DNA of 8,349 bases from Desulfobacteraceae bacterium (GCA_013203065.1 JABMQV010000258.1:1-8349); one strand, 5' to 3'; numbered from the stretch's first letter, positions 1-7,316 are shown. The notes: generated by a model not told the origin, from the sequence alone. Numbers and translations: made by a program.

Positions 1-371
1 TGGAAATTACCGATGAGATGTGAATCAGGGACCGGGATCCCTTTTCGCGCCAGATTCTGAAGGCCCAGGAACTTGTTCCTGGCCAGGAGGACCGGCTGAA
101 AACCATTTACCACCGGGATACCTGTGAGTTCAAAATGTCGCACAAGAGCGAGGGCATAGTCGTTAATGGTTGCCCCGATCCTGGGGAGGAGGGCATCCGG
201 TCCTTTATCAATTCCCCTTATTTCAAGCTCCGGCCTACCAGCAGCGATCTCAAAGAAGCAATCCCGGGGATGGATGAGTGACACCTTGTGCCCTTGCTCA
301 CCGGCGGCCTCAATCATCCTTCGATTGGGGTGGTATCTATGGTTTCTTACGCTCAGTATTCCGATGAGCAT
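1..371 (-). CDS. RimK-family ATP-grasp ligase, N-terminal part (runs off left edge)
   Basis: 123 codons are visible before the window ends, and the protein continues beyond it. It starts MLIGILSVRN, and the order of motifs follows the RimK pre-ATP-grasp domain: an opening beta strand, a PRIGATIN segment (residues 63-70) matching the family's PRIG, then a VVNG strand and ARNKF (97-101), whose lysine 100 fits the first ATP-contacting lysine, followed by LARKGIPVPDS. Known members join an amino acid (often glutamate) to a carboxylate through an acyl-phosphate, acting on ribosomal protein S6, LysW, cofactors or peptides. The substrate here cannot be read. It follows the radical SAM gene by 17 nt and is probably cotranscribed. 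An in-frame GTG at 390-392 would overlap the upstream stop as GTGA and add seven residues. I prefer the ATG because it begins exactly at the first family strand, although neither start has a good ribosome binding site. The catalytic ATP-grasp half is not visible. Confidence 0.85.
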   Translation of the reverse strand, partial: MLIGILSVRNHRYHPNRRMIEAAGEQGHKVSLIHPRDCFFEIAAGRPELEIRGIDKGPDALLPRIGATINDYALALVRHFELTGIPVVNGFQPVLLARNKFLGLQNLARKGIPVPDSHLIGNF

Positions 372-388
372 AACGTGATTTCGTGCCC

Positions 389-2074
389 TCACGTGACAAG
401 GGATTCCAGCTTCACAAGAGCTTCTTCGATTTTTTGTGAAAATGGTTCTCTTGAGCCGGACTCCCTTATAGCCAACTGCAGTTCCCTCTTCAAGCCAAAA
501 AGCCCCCGTATCTCATGGGGACCATAGCCCTCGCCTCGGAGGAGTTTGTAGATCTCCTCCACATAGGTCTGGCCATCGGTAAAGCTCTTGTCGATTCTCT
601 GTAACATTTCACCCACCAACCGGGCGGCCTCTACCGAATCCATGGAGTTGTGGCTCCAAGCAAGACCGAGGCCTTGCAGTCCAAATCGATCCCTCTCTTG
701 GTGGACCAGGGTATTCCCGCTGTAGTAGAAAAGGTAAGGGTGATAATAGGGGAGTCCGCTGTTGTTAATAAATTGAACGGTCTCCGAGAAAGTTTCCGGT
801 GTTTCCCCCGGATAGCCAATAATAAAACTCCCCCTTCCATAAATGCCATGATCACCGAGCATCCTGATGGCGTCGAGTGATTCATCCACCCTTAATCTCT
901 TGTCCATATTATCCAGGATGGTCTGGCTCCCGGATTCAAGCCCCAGATCAACAAATTCGCACCCTGACAACTTCATGCGCTCTACCAGTTCAGGGGTTAG
1001 AGAGCCGGCACGGGCAAAGGAAGACCATGTAAAAGAGAAACGCTCCTCAAGCATCATCTTGAGTACCGCCTCGAGTCTTGCCCTATTGGCGGTGAAATTG
1101 TCATCCGTGAAGCGTATGTGTTTAACAAATCCAAGACTGTTTACGGACTTGAGTTCTTCTCTGAGCACATCGATGGACTTGTAGTGAATCTCGGGAAACA
1201 ACCAGTGATAGGTACAGAACCGGCATCTGTAGAAACAGCCGCGACTGCTGTTTACAGGCAAGATCTTTCGGAGATAACCCTTGGGGATATCCTGCCACGG
1301 TATGGCCGTCTCGTCCATCAGGACTTCTTCACTTTGACGAGGCGTAAAGAAGAGCCTCTCTTTCTCGTCAAACAGTCCCAGATTGGGTATATTGCGAATA
1401 TCCTGCCCCTGGCCCAGTGTCTGAAGCAGCCTTACCAGTGTCTGCTCTCCTTGTGCCTCTATGACAAAGGCATCAACCTTCCCACAAAACGTGGAAAAGA
1501 AGCCCTTGGCCTGTGGTGAGAGGCCATCGCCGCGATCCAAGGCCTTCTTCACCAGCATCCCCCCTGCAATCACGGCCACTTCAGGGGCAAACTGCTTGAT
1601 CTGGGCGGCAATATCCCGTATATCGTTCATGTAGATAAAGTTGGATGAGATACAGACCGCCAGCGGAGCTTCTTGCAGGAGATCCGCCAGCCTGGCCGTG
1701 GAATAGTTCTGAACAATGATGGGATCAAACCCGTGCCCTATGAGGTATTGGTAGAGAAAAATACCATTCAGGGTAACGCCGTTGGCCAGGGAATAATATT
1801 GAGTCACATTGGTTGGCGTAAGCTCCGGCATGCGGCGGCCATTCCTGACAAAATTCATCAGGTCAAGGAGGTCCATGTATCGGCCATCCAAAATCAGAAC
1901 AGACCTTAGGATATTCCGATGCACTTCCCTCTGGATGGCGTTGAGGTCGAGGCCGGGGAACCGAGAGGATTGACGTTCGGCCCGGGATTCAGCACTTGCC
2001 ATCTTTTGCCTCAGCTGGGCGTCATTGTTCAATGGCTGGTTCTGTGCAATTATTAAAACCTTAGGCGGTTTCAT
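389..2074 (-). CDS. B12-binding-domain-type radical SAM protein
   Basis: A 561-residue protein. Numbering below includes an optional seven-residue extension from a TTG at 2093-2095. The cluster-binding motif CFYRCRFC gives cysteines 287, 291 and 294 (CxxxCxxC), which hold the 4Fe-4S cluster that cleaves S-adenosylmethionine. Further radical SAM barrel signatures are FTDDNF (329-334), LGLESGS (384-390) and IIGYPGET (425-432). Residues about 105-235 resemble the Rossmann-like cobalamin-binding domain seen ahead of such barrels (VCISSNF, VAVIAGG, VIEAQGEQT), but the cobalt-ligating DxHxxG motif is absent, so cobalamin may bind base-off or not at all. About 100 residues precede this domain. The family includes methyltransferases and ring- or bond-forming enzymes, and the reaction here is unknown. 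A RimK-type ligase follows directly, suggesting a shared substrate. I chose the ATG at 2074 over the TTG; neither has a clear Shine-Dalgarno. Confidence 0.88.
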   Translation of the reverse strand: MKPPKVLIIAQNQPLNNDAQLRQKMASAESRAERQSSRFPGLDLNAIQREVHRNILRSVLILDGRYMDLLDLMNFVRNGRRMPELTPTNVTQYYSLANGVTLNGIFLYQYLIGHGFDPIIVQNYSTARLADLLQEAPLAVCISSNFIYMNDIRDIAAQIKQFAPEVAVIAGGMLVKKALDRGDGLSPQAKGFFSTFCGKVDAFVIEAQGEQTLVRLLQTLGQGQDIRNIPNLGLFDEKERLFFTPRQSEEVLMDETAIPWQDIPKGYLRKILPVNSSRGCFYRCRFCTYHWLFPEIHYKSIDVLREELKSVNSLGFVKHIRFTDDNFTANRARLEAVLKMMLEERFSFTWSSFARAGSLTPELVERMKLSGCEFVDLGLESGSQTILDNMDKRLRVDESLDAIRMLGDHGIYGRGSFIIGYPGETPETFSETVQFINNSGLPYYHPYLFYYSGNTLVHQERDRFGLQGLGLAWSHNSMDSVEAARLVGEMLQRIDKSFTDGQTYVEEIYKLLRGEGYGPHEIRGLFGLKRELQLAIRESGSREPFSQKIEEALVKLESLVT

Positions 2075-2183
2075 AAGGGTCTTGTGACTAATCAATAAGT
2101 CCGAGTGAAATAATCGGATTTCTGCAGTGGGGTTCGGGTGTGTCTTTACGCATTGCCGTTATGTGGTTCCCAGATTGTGTGTC

Positions 2184-2212
2184 ATGGTAGGCAATGAGGA
2201 TACAGTTGTCAA
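2184..2212 (-). promoter_or_regulatory. Probable sigma70 promoter for the radical SAM-RimK unit
   Basis: On the minus strand a perfect TTGACA (-35, 2207-2212) is followed after 17 nt by TACCAT (-10, 2184-2189), a four-of-six match that keeps the key first two and last bases. Transcription would begin near 2177, leaving a leader of about 100 nt before the ATG at 2074. It sits in the 173-nt gap between the radical SAM start and the divergent acetyltransferase gene. Confidence 0.6.
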
Positions 2213-2337
2213 TGCACAAGGATTCCACCACCTGAAAAACCAAATTTATGTCAAGGCCCCCAATCAAATACTTCTTTAAGAAGCCGGATGAGATCCCCTC
2301 GGCCATCCTGGATCAAATCCAAGATCTCATAGAAAAA

Positions 2338-2346
2338 GGGGGGGGG
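2338..2346 (+). repeat. Run of nine G at the acetyltransferase frameshift point
   Basis: Nine consecutive G follow five consecutive A (2333-2337). In the upstream reading frame the run is exactly three GGG codons, so a one-base backward slip keeps all codon-anticodon pairs and moves the ribosome into the downstream acetyltransferase frame. A run with one more G, or two fewer, would restore a single open frame. Long G runs are prone to replication slippage, transcriptional slippage and sequencing miscalls. Confidence 0.85.
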
Positions 2347-2746
2347 TCGGAACATCCTATATCAGGGGAAACCTCCAAGACGCCCTCCTCATCGGCTATG
2401 CCGTTCACAAAGATCGCGTGGTGGGGACCTCGACACACAAGCACCCCAAGATAACGTACAGGAAAAAGATCCAAGCCCTCACCGGTCTGGACCTCTCGGG
2501 ATATCTTGAGAGAGGGTATACGACGGTAAACCCAAGGTATAGGGGTCAGGCAATCGGGGGAAGGCTTATCAGAGGATTGATCGAGAGATCAAAGGAGAAA
2601 AAAATTTACGTGACCATCAGAATGGATAACCTCCCTCCCCTAAAAATGACCTATAAGGAAGGAATGGTTCTTTCGGCACGATTTATTAATAAGAGAACAG
2701 GTCACGAGATAGGAGTCTTCACCAACCAAGGGGTTCCGCCAGAGAC

Positions 2747-2750
2747 TTAA
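2747..2750. other. Tail-to-tail overlapping stop codons (TTAA)
   Basis: The plus-strand acetyltransferase ends with TAA at 2748-2750 and the minus-strand PP-loop gene ends with TAA at 2749-2747, so both stops are read from the palindrome TTAA. There is no space for a conventional terminator between the two genes, so each transcript probably runs into the other gene. Confidence 0.9.
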
Positions 2751-3901
2751 GACTTCCGTCGCAATTCATAGCCCTCAATAATTTCACCCAGCGTAACGAA
2801 CAGGGGATCCCGGTCCCTGCCGTTTTCTTTGGCGGCATCAAGCACTTCGTTGAGAAACATCAATCGCGACCAATCAAATGGCTTATTCTTGAGTCCTCTG
2901 ACCTTGTCGACGGTCAGTTCACCCGGAAAGCTTGAAGGTGTCTCTTGCCCCAGTGCCCGAAATGCCAGCATGGTTCTGACACATTTATCGCAGACACAAC
3001 AGTTGAGATCTGGAGACGTGTCAAACTTGTATTGCCCTTCCCAGCATACCTTCAGGTTTTCGAGCGCCTCGGGCCAGGCCGTGAGGGCCTTTAGTTTCTC
3101 CACCCGGGTAAAGACCATATCGTGATGAACCCCAAAACTCTTGCTGGAGAGCAACCGGTCTGTTAACGGATGGCTCCCCCACGGCAGAAGGTGGAGATAG
3201 GAATGACTGCTGCCCACCAGGACCCCGCCCCACATCTTTTGGAACAACGAAGCCACCGAAACAAGCACACACGCATGTGAGGTCCAGAACCTCTTTATGG
3301 AAAGCAAGTACTTGAGGTTGGTCCTGACATTTAGAAATATCAGGTCATTGTCTCCCTCAAGCAGCCTTTTGTTCCTTTCAACCACATTCTTACACTGTCT
3401 GTCATACTCGATATTGACATCAAAACCCTCCACATAAAGGACCGAGCCAATATCAAACAACTTCCTCTTTATGGGCCCCCGCCTCAATACGTGGTTTAAT
3501 GCGCAAAAGGCGCCATCCACCCCCCCGGAAAAGCTCAGTATGACGCGGTCGTTGATCTTCTCTTCCTCCACCTCGCTGTCGGTCCCGATATCAATCCGGG
3601 TGTATTTCTCTGGAAACCACAGGTTGAAAATGACCTGAAACTCCTCCAGATTGTCAAGCAGAGAAGAAGAGACAGGGCCATGAACTCTCAAAGTTGCAGC
3701 GTCCTCCATGGCCTTCAGCAAGGAAGCGATCAGAAAGGAATCCATCAGTTCATACGAACAGTATTGCTGCTGCTCAAGTGGCATAGAATACCACAGCTTC
3801 AAATCTTCATCATACGATCTTGATAAACGAACATGGATCTCAAATTTATCAATGTCGCCACGTCGTATCACATTGTCTAAATAAACGTCCAAGTACCGCA
3901 T
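2747..3901 (-). CDS. PP-loop ATP-pyrophosphatase family protein, QueC-like
   Basis: A 384-residue soluble protein. The nucleotide-binding loop is ILSFSGGVDGAF, with SGGVDG at residues 125-130, matching the SGGxDS signature of N-type (PP-loop) ATP pyrophosphatases except for glycine in place of the final serine. Such enzymes adenylate a carbonyl or carboxylate substrate and release pyrophosphate. Near the C-terminus C286 and C301-x2-C304-x2-C307 (in NCCVCDKCVRTM) resemble the structural zinc site of QueC, the 7-cyano-7-deazaguanine synthase. Other distinctive segments are YVEGFDVN (156-163) and LLPWGSHPLTD (238-248). Length exceeds the roughly 230 residues of true QueC, with an extra N-terminal domain of about 115 residues, so it is a relative and not QueC itself. 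The start is supported by GGAG six nt upstream (3908-3911). It precedes the radical SAM-RimK pair, separated by the opposing acetyltransferase gene. Its substrate is unknown. Confidence 0.8.
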   Translation of the reverse strand: MRYLDVYLDNVIRRGDIDKFEIHVRLSRSYDEDLKLWYSMPLEQQQYCSYELMDSFLIASLLKAMEDAATLRVHGPVSSSLLDNLEEFQVIFNLWFPEKYTRIDIGTDSEVEEEKINDRVILSFSGGVDGAFCALNHVLRRGPIKRKLFDIGSVLYVEGFDVNIEYDRQCKNVVERNKRLLEGDNDLIFLNVRTNLKYLLSIKRFWTSHACVLVSVASLFQKMWGGVLVGSSHSYLHLLPWGSHPLTDRLLSSKSFGVHHDMVFTRVEKLKALTAWPEALENLKVCWEGQYKFDTSPDLNCCVCDKCVRTMLAFRALGQETPSSFPGELTVDKVRGLKNKPFDWSRLMFLNEVLDAAKENGRDRDPLFVTLGEIIEGYELRRKS

Positions 3902-4080
3902 CTATTTCTCCAAATCCTTTTCTGTTGCCTTCAACCCCATGGCCGGTGTCTGGCATAAAACCCCGCGGGAGCTGTTTCGCTGATTGCCACTCTTGAAAAA
4001 GCCTATGTCTGATCACTCTGTCTGGAAAAGATAGCGAGACATGGGGAGGGATGGGAGATTGAAGCCCTGCTATTCGACAA
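3902..4080. other. Intergenic stretch without a recognised gene
   Basis: These 179 nt separate the transporter fusion from the PP-loop gene downstream of it. They hold the PP-loop ribosome binding site (3908-3911) and a short CCCGCGGG palindrome followed on the minus strand by four T (around 3959-3970), which is too tight to form a normal terminator hairpin. I see no convincing promoter, terminator or RNA gene. Whether the PP-loop gene is read through from upstream is therefore open. Confidence 0.5.
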
Positions 4081-7000
4081 CTATTTCTCGTAACTCTTTA
4101 CCTTCTCGTGTAAATGGCGTATCCGTCCGCTCAACTCCTTGCAGATGTGGAGCGCAATCTGTGGGTATTCCCTCACAATTTCCGTGAACTCCTGCTTGTG
4201 GAGGACCAGGAGATTGGATTCTTCCTCAGTTCGAATGCTAGCGGATCGTACAACATCTTCAAAAAGCGCCATCTCTCCAAAATAACCGCCGGCGCCGATA
4301 CGGTCCAATTCGATCTCACGGCCTCCTTCTTCCCCTTCTTGACCCTTTAATACTGAGACCTTACCCTTGACAACCAGGTACATGGTATCTCCAGCCTCAC
4401 CCTCTTTGATGACAAAATCACCTGGCGGATAAACGGCCTCCTCTGTCACCGATGCCACAGCAGCCAATTCACCCACGGCAAGGCCTTCAAATATCTCGAT
4501 TCCCTTTAGACGCAAAATCTTGTCCGGAATACTCATTTCTGTTTCCATATCTTCCTCCGTTTGGGCCGAATCGCCGCTCTGCATTTCCATGACGCGTCGG
4601 GCCATCTGACGAATGTACGGATTGTCTGATTCTATATGTTCTTTCACAATCCCTTTGTTCACCCCATCGAGCCCCTGTTTGGCCAGCAGATACAGGGTTA
4701 GCACCACCGTGACCCAGTCCTTCTTTGAAAGGAAGTGGGAGCAAAGGGCAGATTTGTCTGAATCAAAATCGGGCAACTGAAAATTTTTCCTGCCAAATCT
4801 TAGGGTCTCAGAGGGAGCGGATTCTTCTAACAACGGAAGGATTATCCTGGACAGGGATGCATCTATGGAATCGTCCAGGGCCTCAAGACTGTTTGCCCTC
4901 CGGCGAGCGTTGGCAGAAAAGATGCCCCTCCAAATGGCCCGCATCTGGCCGGAACTATCCTCAGTGGCCAAAACCCGCAGGACATTCTCCAGCTCCATAT
5001 GTTTTTTGTTTTCCAGATGGGCAATAAGGAGGTCCCTCTCTTCGCTCTCGGGCATGGACCGAAGCCCTTCTGACTCGGCCAAATAGTTGTAGCACCTCTC
5101 CATCTGGGAGCGGGCGAATCGAAAGACGTCCACATCCTTTATGTCCAAGGATTCCAACAGTGCGAATAGGCCGTCCCTCACCTTGCGTCGCGGGATATTG
5201 AGAGACTCGATGAGCAATTGGGCGTTCTGGTAGGGAGCGGCCTGAAGCCTATCCTTTGCCAGGTCGTGAACCTTTTCTGAGGGATCGTCCATGGTGGAAA
5301 TCGCTATCCTTATGGCATCATCACCGTCGATTTCCAGTGCCTTAAGGGCTGCCAGGCGAACGGACTCCAAGGGGTGTGAAAGATGGGGAATCACCAAAGT
5401 ATTAATGTCTTCAGCCCCGAGACGGCTGAGGGCCGTCAAGATCAGGGAGAGGACGAACCCATCTTCTTCCTGTTCCAGAATCTCTCTTAGTTTTTTGACA
5501 TACGAAACTTCCCCGCTTTCCCCTGCCGCGGTTACACCCGCCCTTCTCTCGGAGGCATCACCCGAGGCAAGCCAGCCATCTATTGTTTCACGATATTCTT
5601 GCGGGGACTGCCGGAAAAGCCCGATGAGTGCATAGGCCTTCACCTCAGGATTTTGGGCACTCTCAAAAATCTCCCGGTTGAGGGATGCGGAAGACCCCGA
5701 GGGGAGTCGATTGGCGGCCTGAAGCACGGCAATGGTCAGGTCGGGCTTATCAAGGTCAGCCAATTCCTTTAGTACCTTGACAGCCGCTTGACCCGCATCG
5801 GGAGAAAGCCTGGAGAGCAGGGCTATCTTTGTATCATCATCGTTTTCCTTGACGGCCTTTAGGATTTGGGAGTCGAGATCTTCCAATTCCTGGGATTTCA
5901 ATAAATCAACGTACCATATGCTCTCGTTCCCTCGAGCAGCCAGGAACGACTCAACCAGTTGGGCCTGCATCTTCTTGTCCTTGAAGACCTGGTTTATATC
6001 TTGCTCTTCCAGCGACTTGAGGTCGAGCATATTCCTGGATATCAGGTCCAACAGGATCTTTGAGTAAGACCTTTTGAGAAAAAAGCTTGTGAGAATCCAC
6101 CCCCCCACAAAGAACATGGCCGCGATTGAGAGGTACCTTGGCGGAAATAGTCCCTCTGAGATCATAATGATTCCCGCGCCTAAAAGTACACCAATCCGCA
6201 CCACGGTTCCTCTCAAAAACGGCCTGATCACGCCCCGGTATGATACGGGAAAGAGCCCCATCAATATGGCCCGGGCCGGGTTGTTCATGGTGGTCCTCAA
6301 CACATTGGTGGATACCCGTGCGTACATGGCCGAAACGATATCAAACTTCAGCAGGAGGGCCAGAAAGGCAATCATATAGTTAAAGGGGTGAAACATGAGC
6401 ACCACCGGCAGCCCCCACCGGCCGTATACCCGACCGATAAAGAGAAGGATTATCAAGCTGACGATATTCATGCAGCCCCGGAAATAACCAAAAAATGCCA
6501 GCATCCCTCCCTGGGTCGCATAGGTTTCATTCACCGCGAAGTTGAATTGATAGTTTATGATGGGAATCACGATATTTGGCAGGAGCGTCAAGAGGATAAG
6601 GACCTTTACCAGGTCCGACTCCTTCATCAGGGGCAAGATCTTTTTAAATTCCTGTATGATATTTGACCGCTTCTTGACCTTCTTTTCCTTCCTGTCAGGA
6701 AGCAGCAGGGTTGGAAATTTTTTCCCCATCCGATTTACGGCCACGGCCCCCAGCATGGTTGTTACGAGATAGGCGAACATCAGGTTATCCATGGAGATCG
6801 CCTTGGCCAGGGAGGGCGTGGCGAAACTACCGATGATTCCCCCGACGACCCCGCCTGCGGTGATAAGGGGAAACAACCGTTTGGACTGTCTGGTATTGAA
6901 GAGGTCATTGGCCAAATTCCAGAAGACGAGTGCCAGCAAGACCTCGTATTGTGACTTCAGGACAAACAGCACAGGATAGATAAGATCAAACCCGAGGGGA

Positions 7001-7305
7001 ACCACAAAACGGAGGGCAGCCACGGAGATCCCGCAGTACATGAGCATATACGACAGCAGACGACTCCCGGGGAGTCTGGTCATTATCCCTGTCATAAACC
7101 CCATGATAACAAAGGTGGATATGGAATTGGCGACGTAAACGATGGGGAGGTACTCTACACCGAATCTCTTGAGGAAGGCGGTCTCGGCGAAGTTGTTGAA
7201 AAGGATGCTTGATGTGCGGATCAGAAAAAGGAGGAGTGCGGTCCAAAGAAAAAGTGAGATTTCCTCCTCATGGATATTGAGCCATTTTCCCACTGTCTTT
7301 AGCAT
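4081..7305 (-). CDS. Membrane transporter-like protein with HEAT-like repeats and a cyclic nucleotide-binding domain
   Basis: A 1074-residue protein in three parts. Residues about 15-412 contain around a dozen hydrophobic segments, with an N-terminal FAETAFLKRFGVEYLP and a loop PARAILMGLFPVSYRG, resembling MFS or nucleotide (ATP:ADP) transporter-like proteins. Residues about 430-905 are soluble, rich in short paired helices such as VRLAALKALEIDGDDAI, and look like HEAT/armadillo repeats. Residues about 932-1067 form a cyclic-nucleotide-binding domain: VIKEGEAGDTMYLVVKG, then FGEMA (1009-1013) and R1020 followed by SA. The glutamate and arginine are the pair that grips the cyclic nucleotide ribose and phosphate in CAP/PKA-type domains, so cAMP or cGMP binding is plausible. 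Inference: an inner-membrane transporter or sensor gated from the cytoplasm by a cyclic nucleotide. The ATG at 7305 is chosen over an in-frame ATG at 7344 because only it has a good ribosome binding site. No DNA-binding helix follows the domain, so it is not a CRP-like regulator. Confidence 0.85.
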   Translation of the reverse strand: MLKTVGKWLNIHEEEISLFLWTALLLFLIRTSSILFNNFAETAFLKRFGVEYLPIVYVANSISTFVIMGFMTGIMTRLPGSRLLSYMLMYCGISVAALRFVVPLGFDLIYPVLFVLKSQYEVLLALVFWNLANDLFNTRQSKRLFPLITAGGVVGGIIGSFATPSLAKAISMDNLMFAYLVTTMLGAVAVNRMGKKFPTLLLPDRKEKKVKKRSNIIQEFKKILPLMKESDLVKVLILLTLLPNIVIPIINYQFNFAVNETYATQGGMLAFFGYFRGCMNIVSLIILLFIGRVYGRWGLPVVLMFHPFNYMIAFLALLLKFDIVSAMYARVSTNVLRTTMNNPARAILMGLFPVSYRGVIRPFLRGTVVRIGVLLGAGIIMISEGLFPPRYLSIAAMFFVGGWILTSFFLKRSYSKILLDLISRNMLDLKSLEEQDINQVFKDKKMQAQLVESFLAARGNESIWYVDLLKSQELEDLDSQILKAVKENDDDTKIALLSRLSPDAGQAAVKVLKELADLDKPDLTIAVLQAANRLPSGSSASLNREIFESAQNPEVKAYALIGLFRQSPQEYRETIDGWLASGDASERRAGVTAAGESGEVSYVKKLREILEQEEDGFVLSLILTALSRLGAEDINTLVIPHLSHPLESVRLAALKALEIDGDDAIRIAISTMDDPSEKVHDLAKDRLQAAPYQNAQLLIESLNIPRRKVRDGLFALLESLDIKDVDVFRFARSQMERCYNYLAESEGLRSMPESEERDLLIAHLENKKHMELENVLRVLATEDSSGQMRAIWRGIFSANARRRANSLEALDDSIDASLSRIILPLLEESAPSETLRFGRKNFQLPDFDSDKSALCSHFLSKKDWVTVVLTLYLLAKQGLDGVNKGIVKEHIESDNPYIRQMARRVMEMQSGDSAQTEEDMETEMSIPDKILRLKGIEIFEGLAVGELAAVASVTEEAVYPPGDFVIKEGEAGDTMYLVVKGKVSVLKGQEGEEGGREIELDRIGAGGYFGEMALFEDVVRSASIRTEEESNLLVLHKQEFTEIVREYPQIALHICKELSGRIRHLHEKVKSYEK

Positions 7306-7311
7306 TTGCTT

Positions 7312-7316
7312 TCCTC
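7312..7316 (-). promoter_or_regulatory. Ribosome binding site deciding the transporter fusion start
   Basis: GAGGA on the minus strand lies six nt upstream of the ATG at 7303-7305. The longer candidate, ATG at 7342-7344, is preceded by ACACCAGC, which has no Shine-Dalgarno likeness. The extra 13 residues it would add are not needed for the first membrane segment. Confidence 0.7.

Larger units (their letters stand above)
2248..2750 (+). pseudogene. GNAT-family N-acetyltransferase split by a -1 frameshift
   Basis: The first frame starts at ATG 2248, reads MSRPPIKYFFKKPDEI and on to GGG at 2346 (33 residues), and if not shifted stops at 2452-2454. The frame one base back then reads VGTSYIRG and DALLIGYAVHKDRVVGTS, a typical GNAT central strand, followed by TTVNPRYRGQAIGGRLIRG, the acetyl-CoA pyrophosphate-binding motif A. 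It ends at TAA 2748-2750. The joined product would be 167 residues, normal for a GNAT. The motif reads RGQAIG, with alanine where glycine is usual. The switch falls at or next to nine consecutive G (2338-2346). GNATs move an acetyl group from acetyl-CoA to an amine; the acceptor is unknown. There is no clear ribosome binding site. Ten of twelve arginine codons in the second frame are AGA/AGG, unlike the CGN-rich neighbours, suggesting separate ancestry. It could be a decayed gene, a phase-variable gene, a slippage-dependent gene or a sequencing error. Confidence 0.8.

Noticed and set aside
65..82. Inverted repeat CCAGGAAC-tt-GTTCCTGG
   Set aside because: It lies inside the RimK coding region with only a two-base loop and no T run, and is explained by ordinary codons.
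2082..2111. Plus-strand promoter TTGTGA-N18-TGAAAT for the acetyltransferase
   Set aside because: Each box matches at only four of six positions with a long spacer, and it lies over 130 nt from the start codon; not strong enough to list.
2088..2306. Minus-strand 72-residue open frame upstream of the radical SAM gene
   Set aside because: It overlaps the start of the acetyltransferase gene, contains the predicted promoter, and its product matches no family I recognise. Its end merely overlaps the optional TTG start of the radical SAM gene.
2338..2346. Firm call of programmed ribosomal frameshifting
   Set aside because: The slip-prone GGG codons are there, but I see no upstream Shine-Dalgarno stimulator or strong downstream hairpin. 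Gene decay, phase variation or a base-calling error remain as likely.
3902..3940. Twelve-residue minus-strand frame ending in TAG directly before the PP-loop ATG
   Set aside because: It has no ribosome binding site of its own and no recognisable leader-peptide character; its 3' end simply contains the PP-loop ribosome binding site.
3955..3975. CCCGCGGG palindrome followed by T residues as a terminator
   Set aside because: A perfect palindrome with no room for a loop folds poorly as a hairpin, and only four T follow.
4487..6772. Many plus- and minus-strand open frames inside the transporter fusion gene
   Set aside because: They are frame shadows of one long gene with consistent domain homology, and none shows a family motif or a ribosome binding site.
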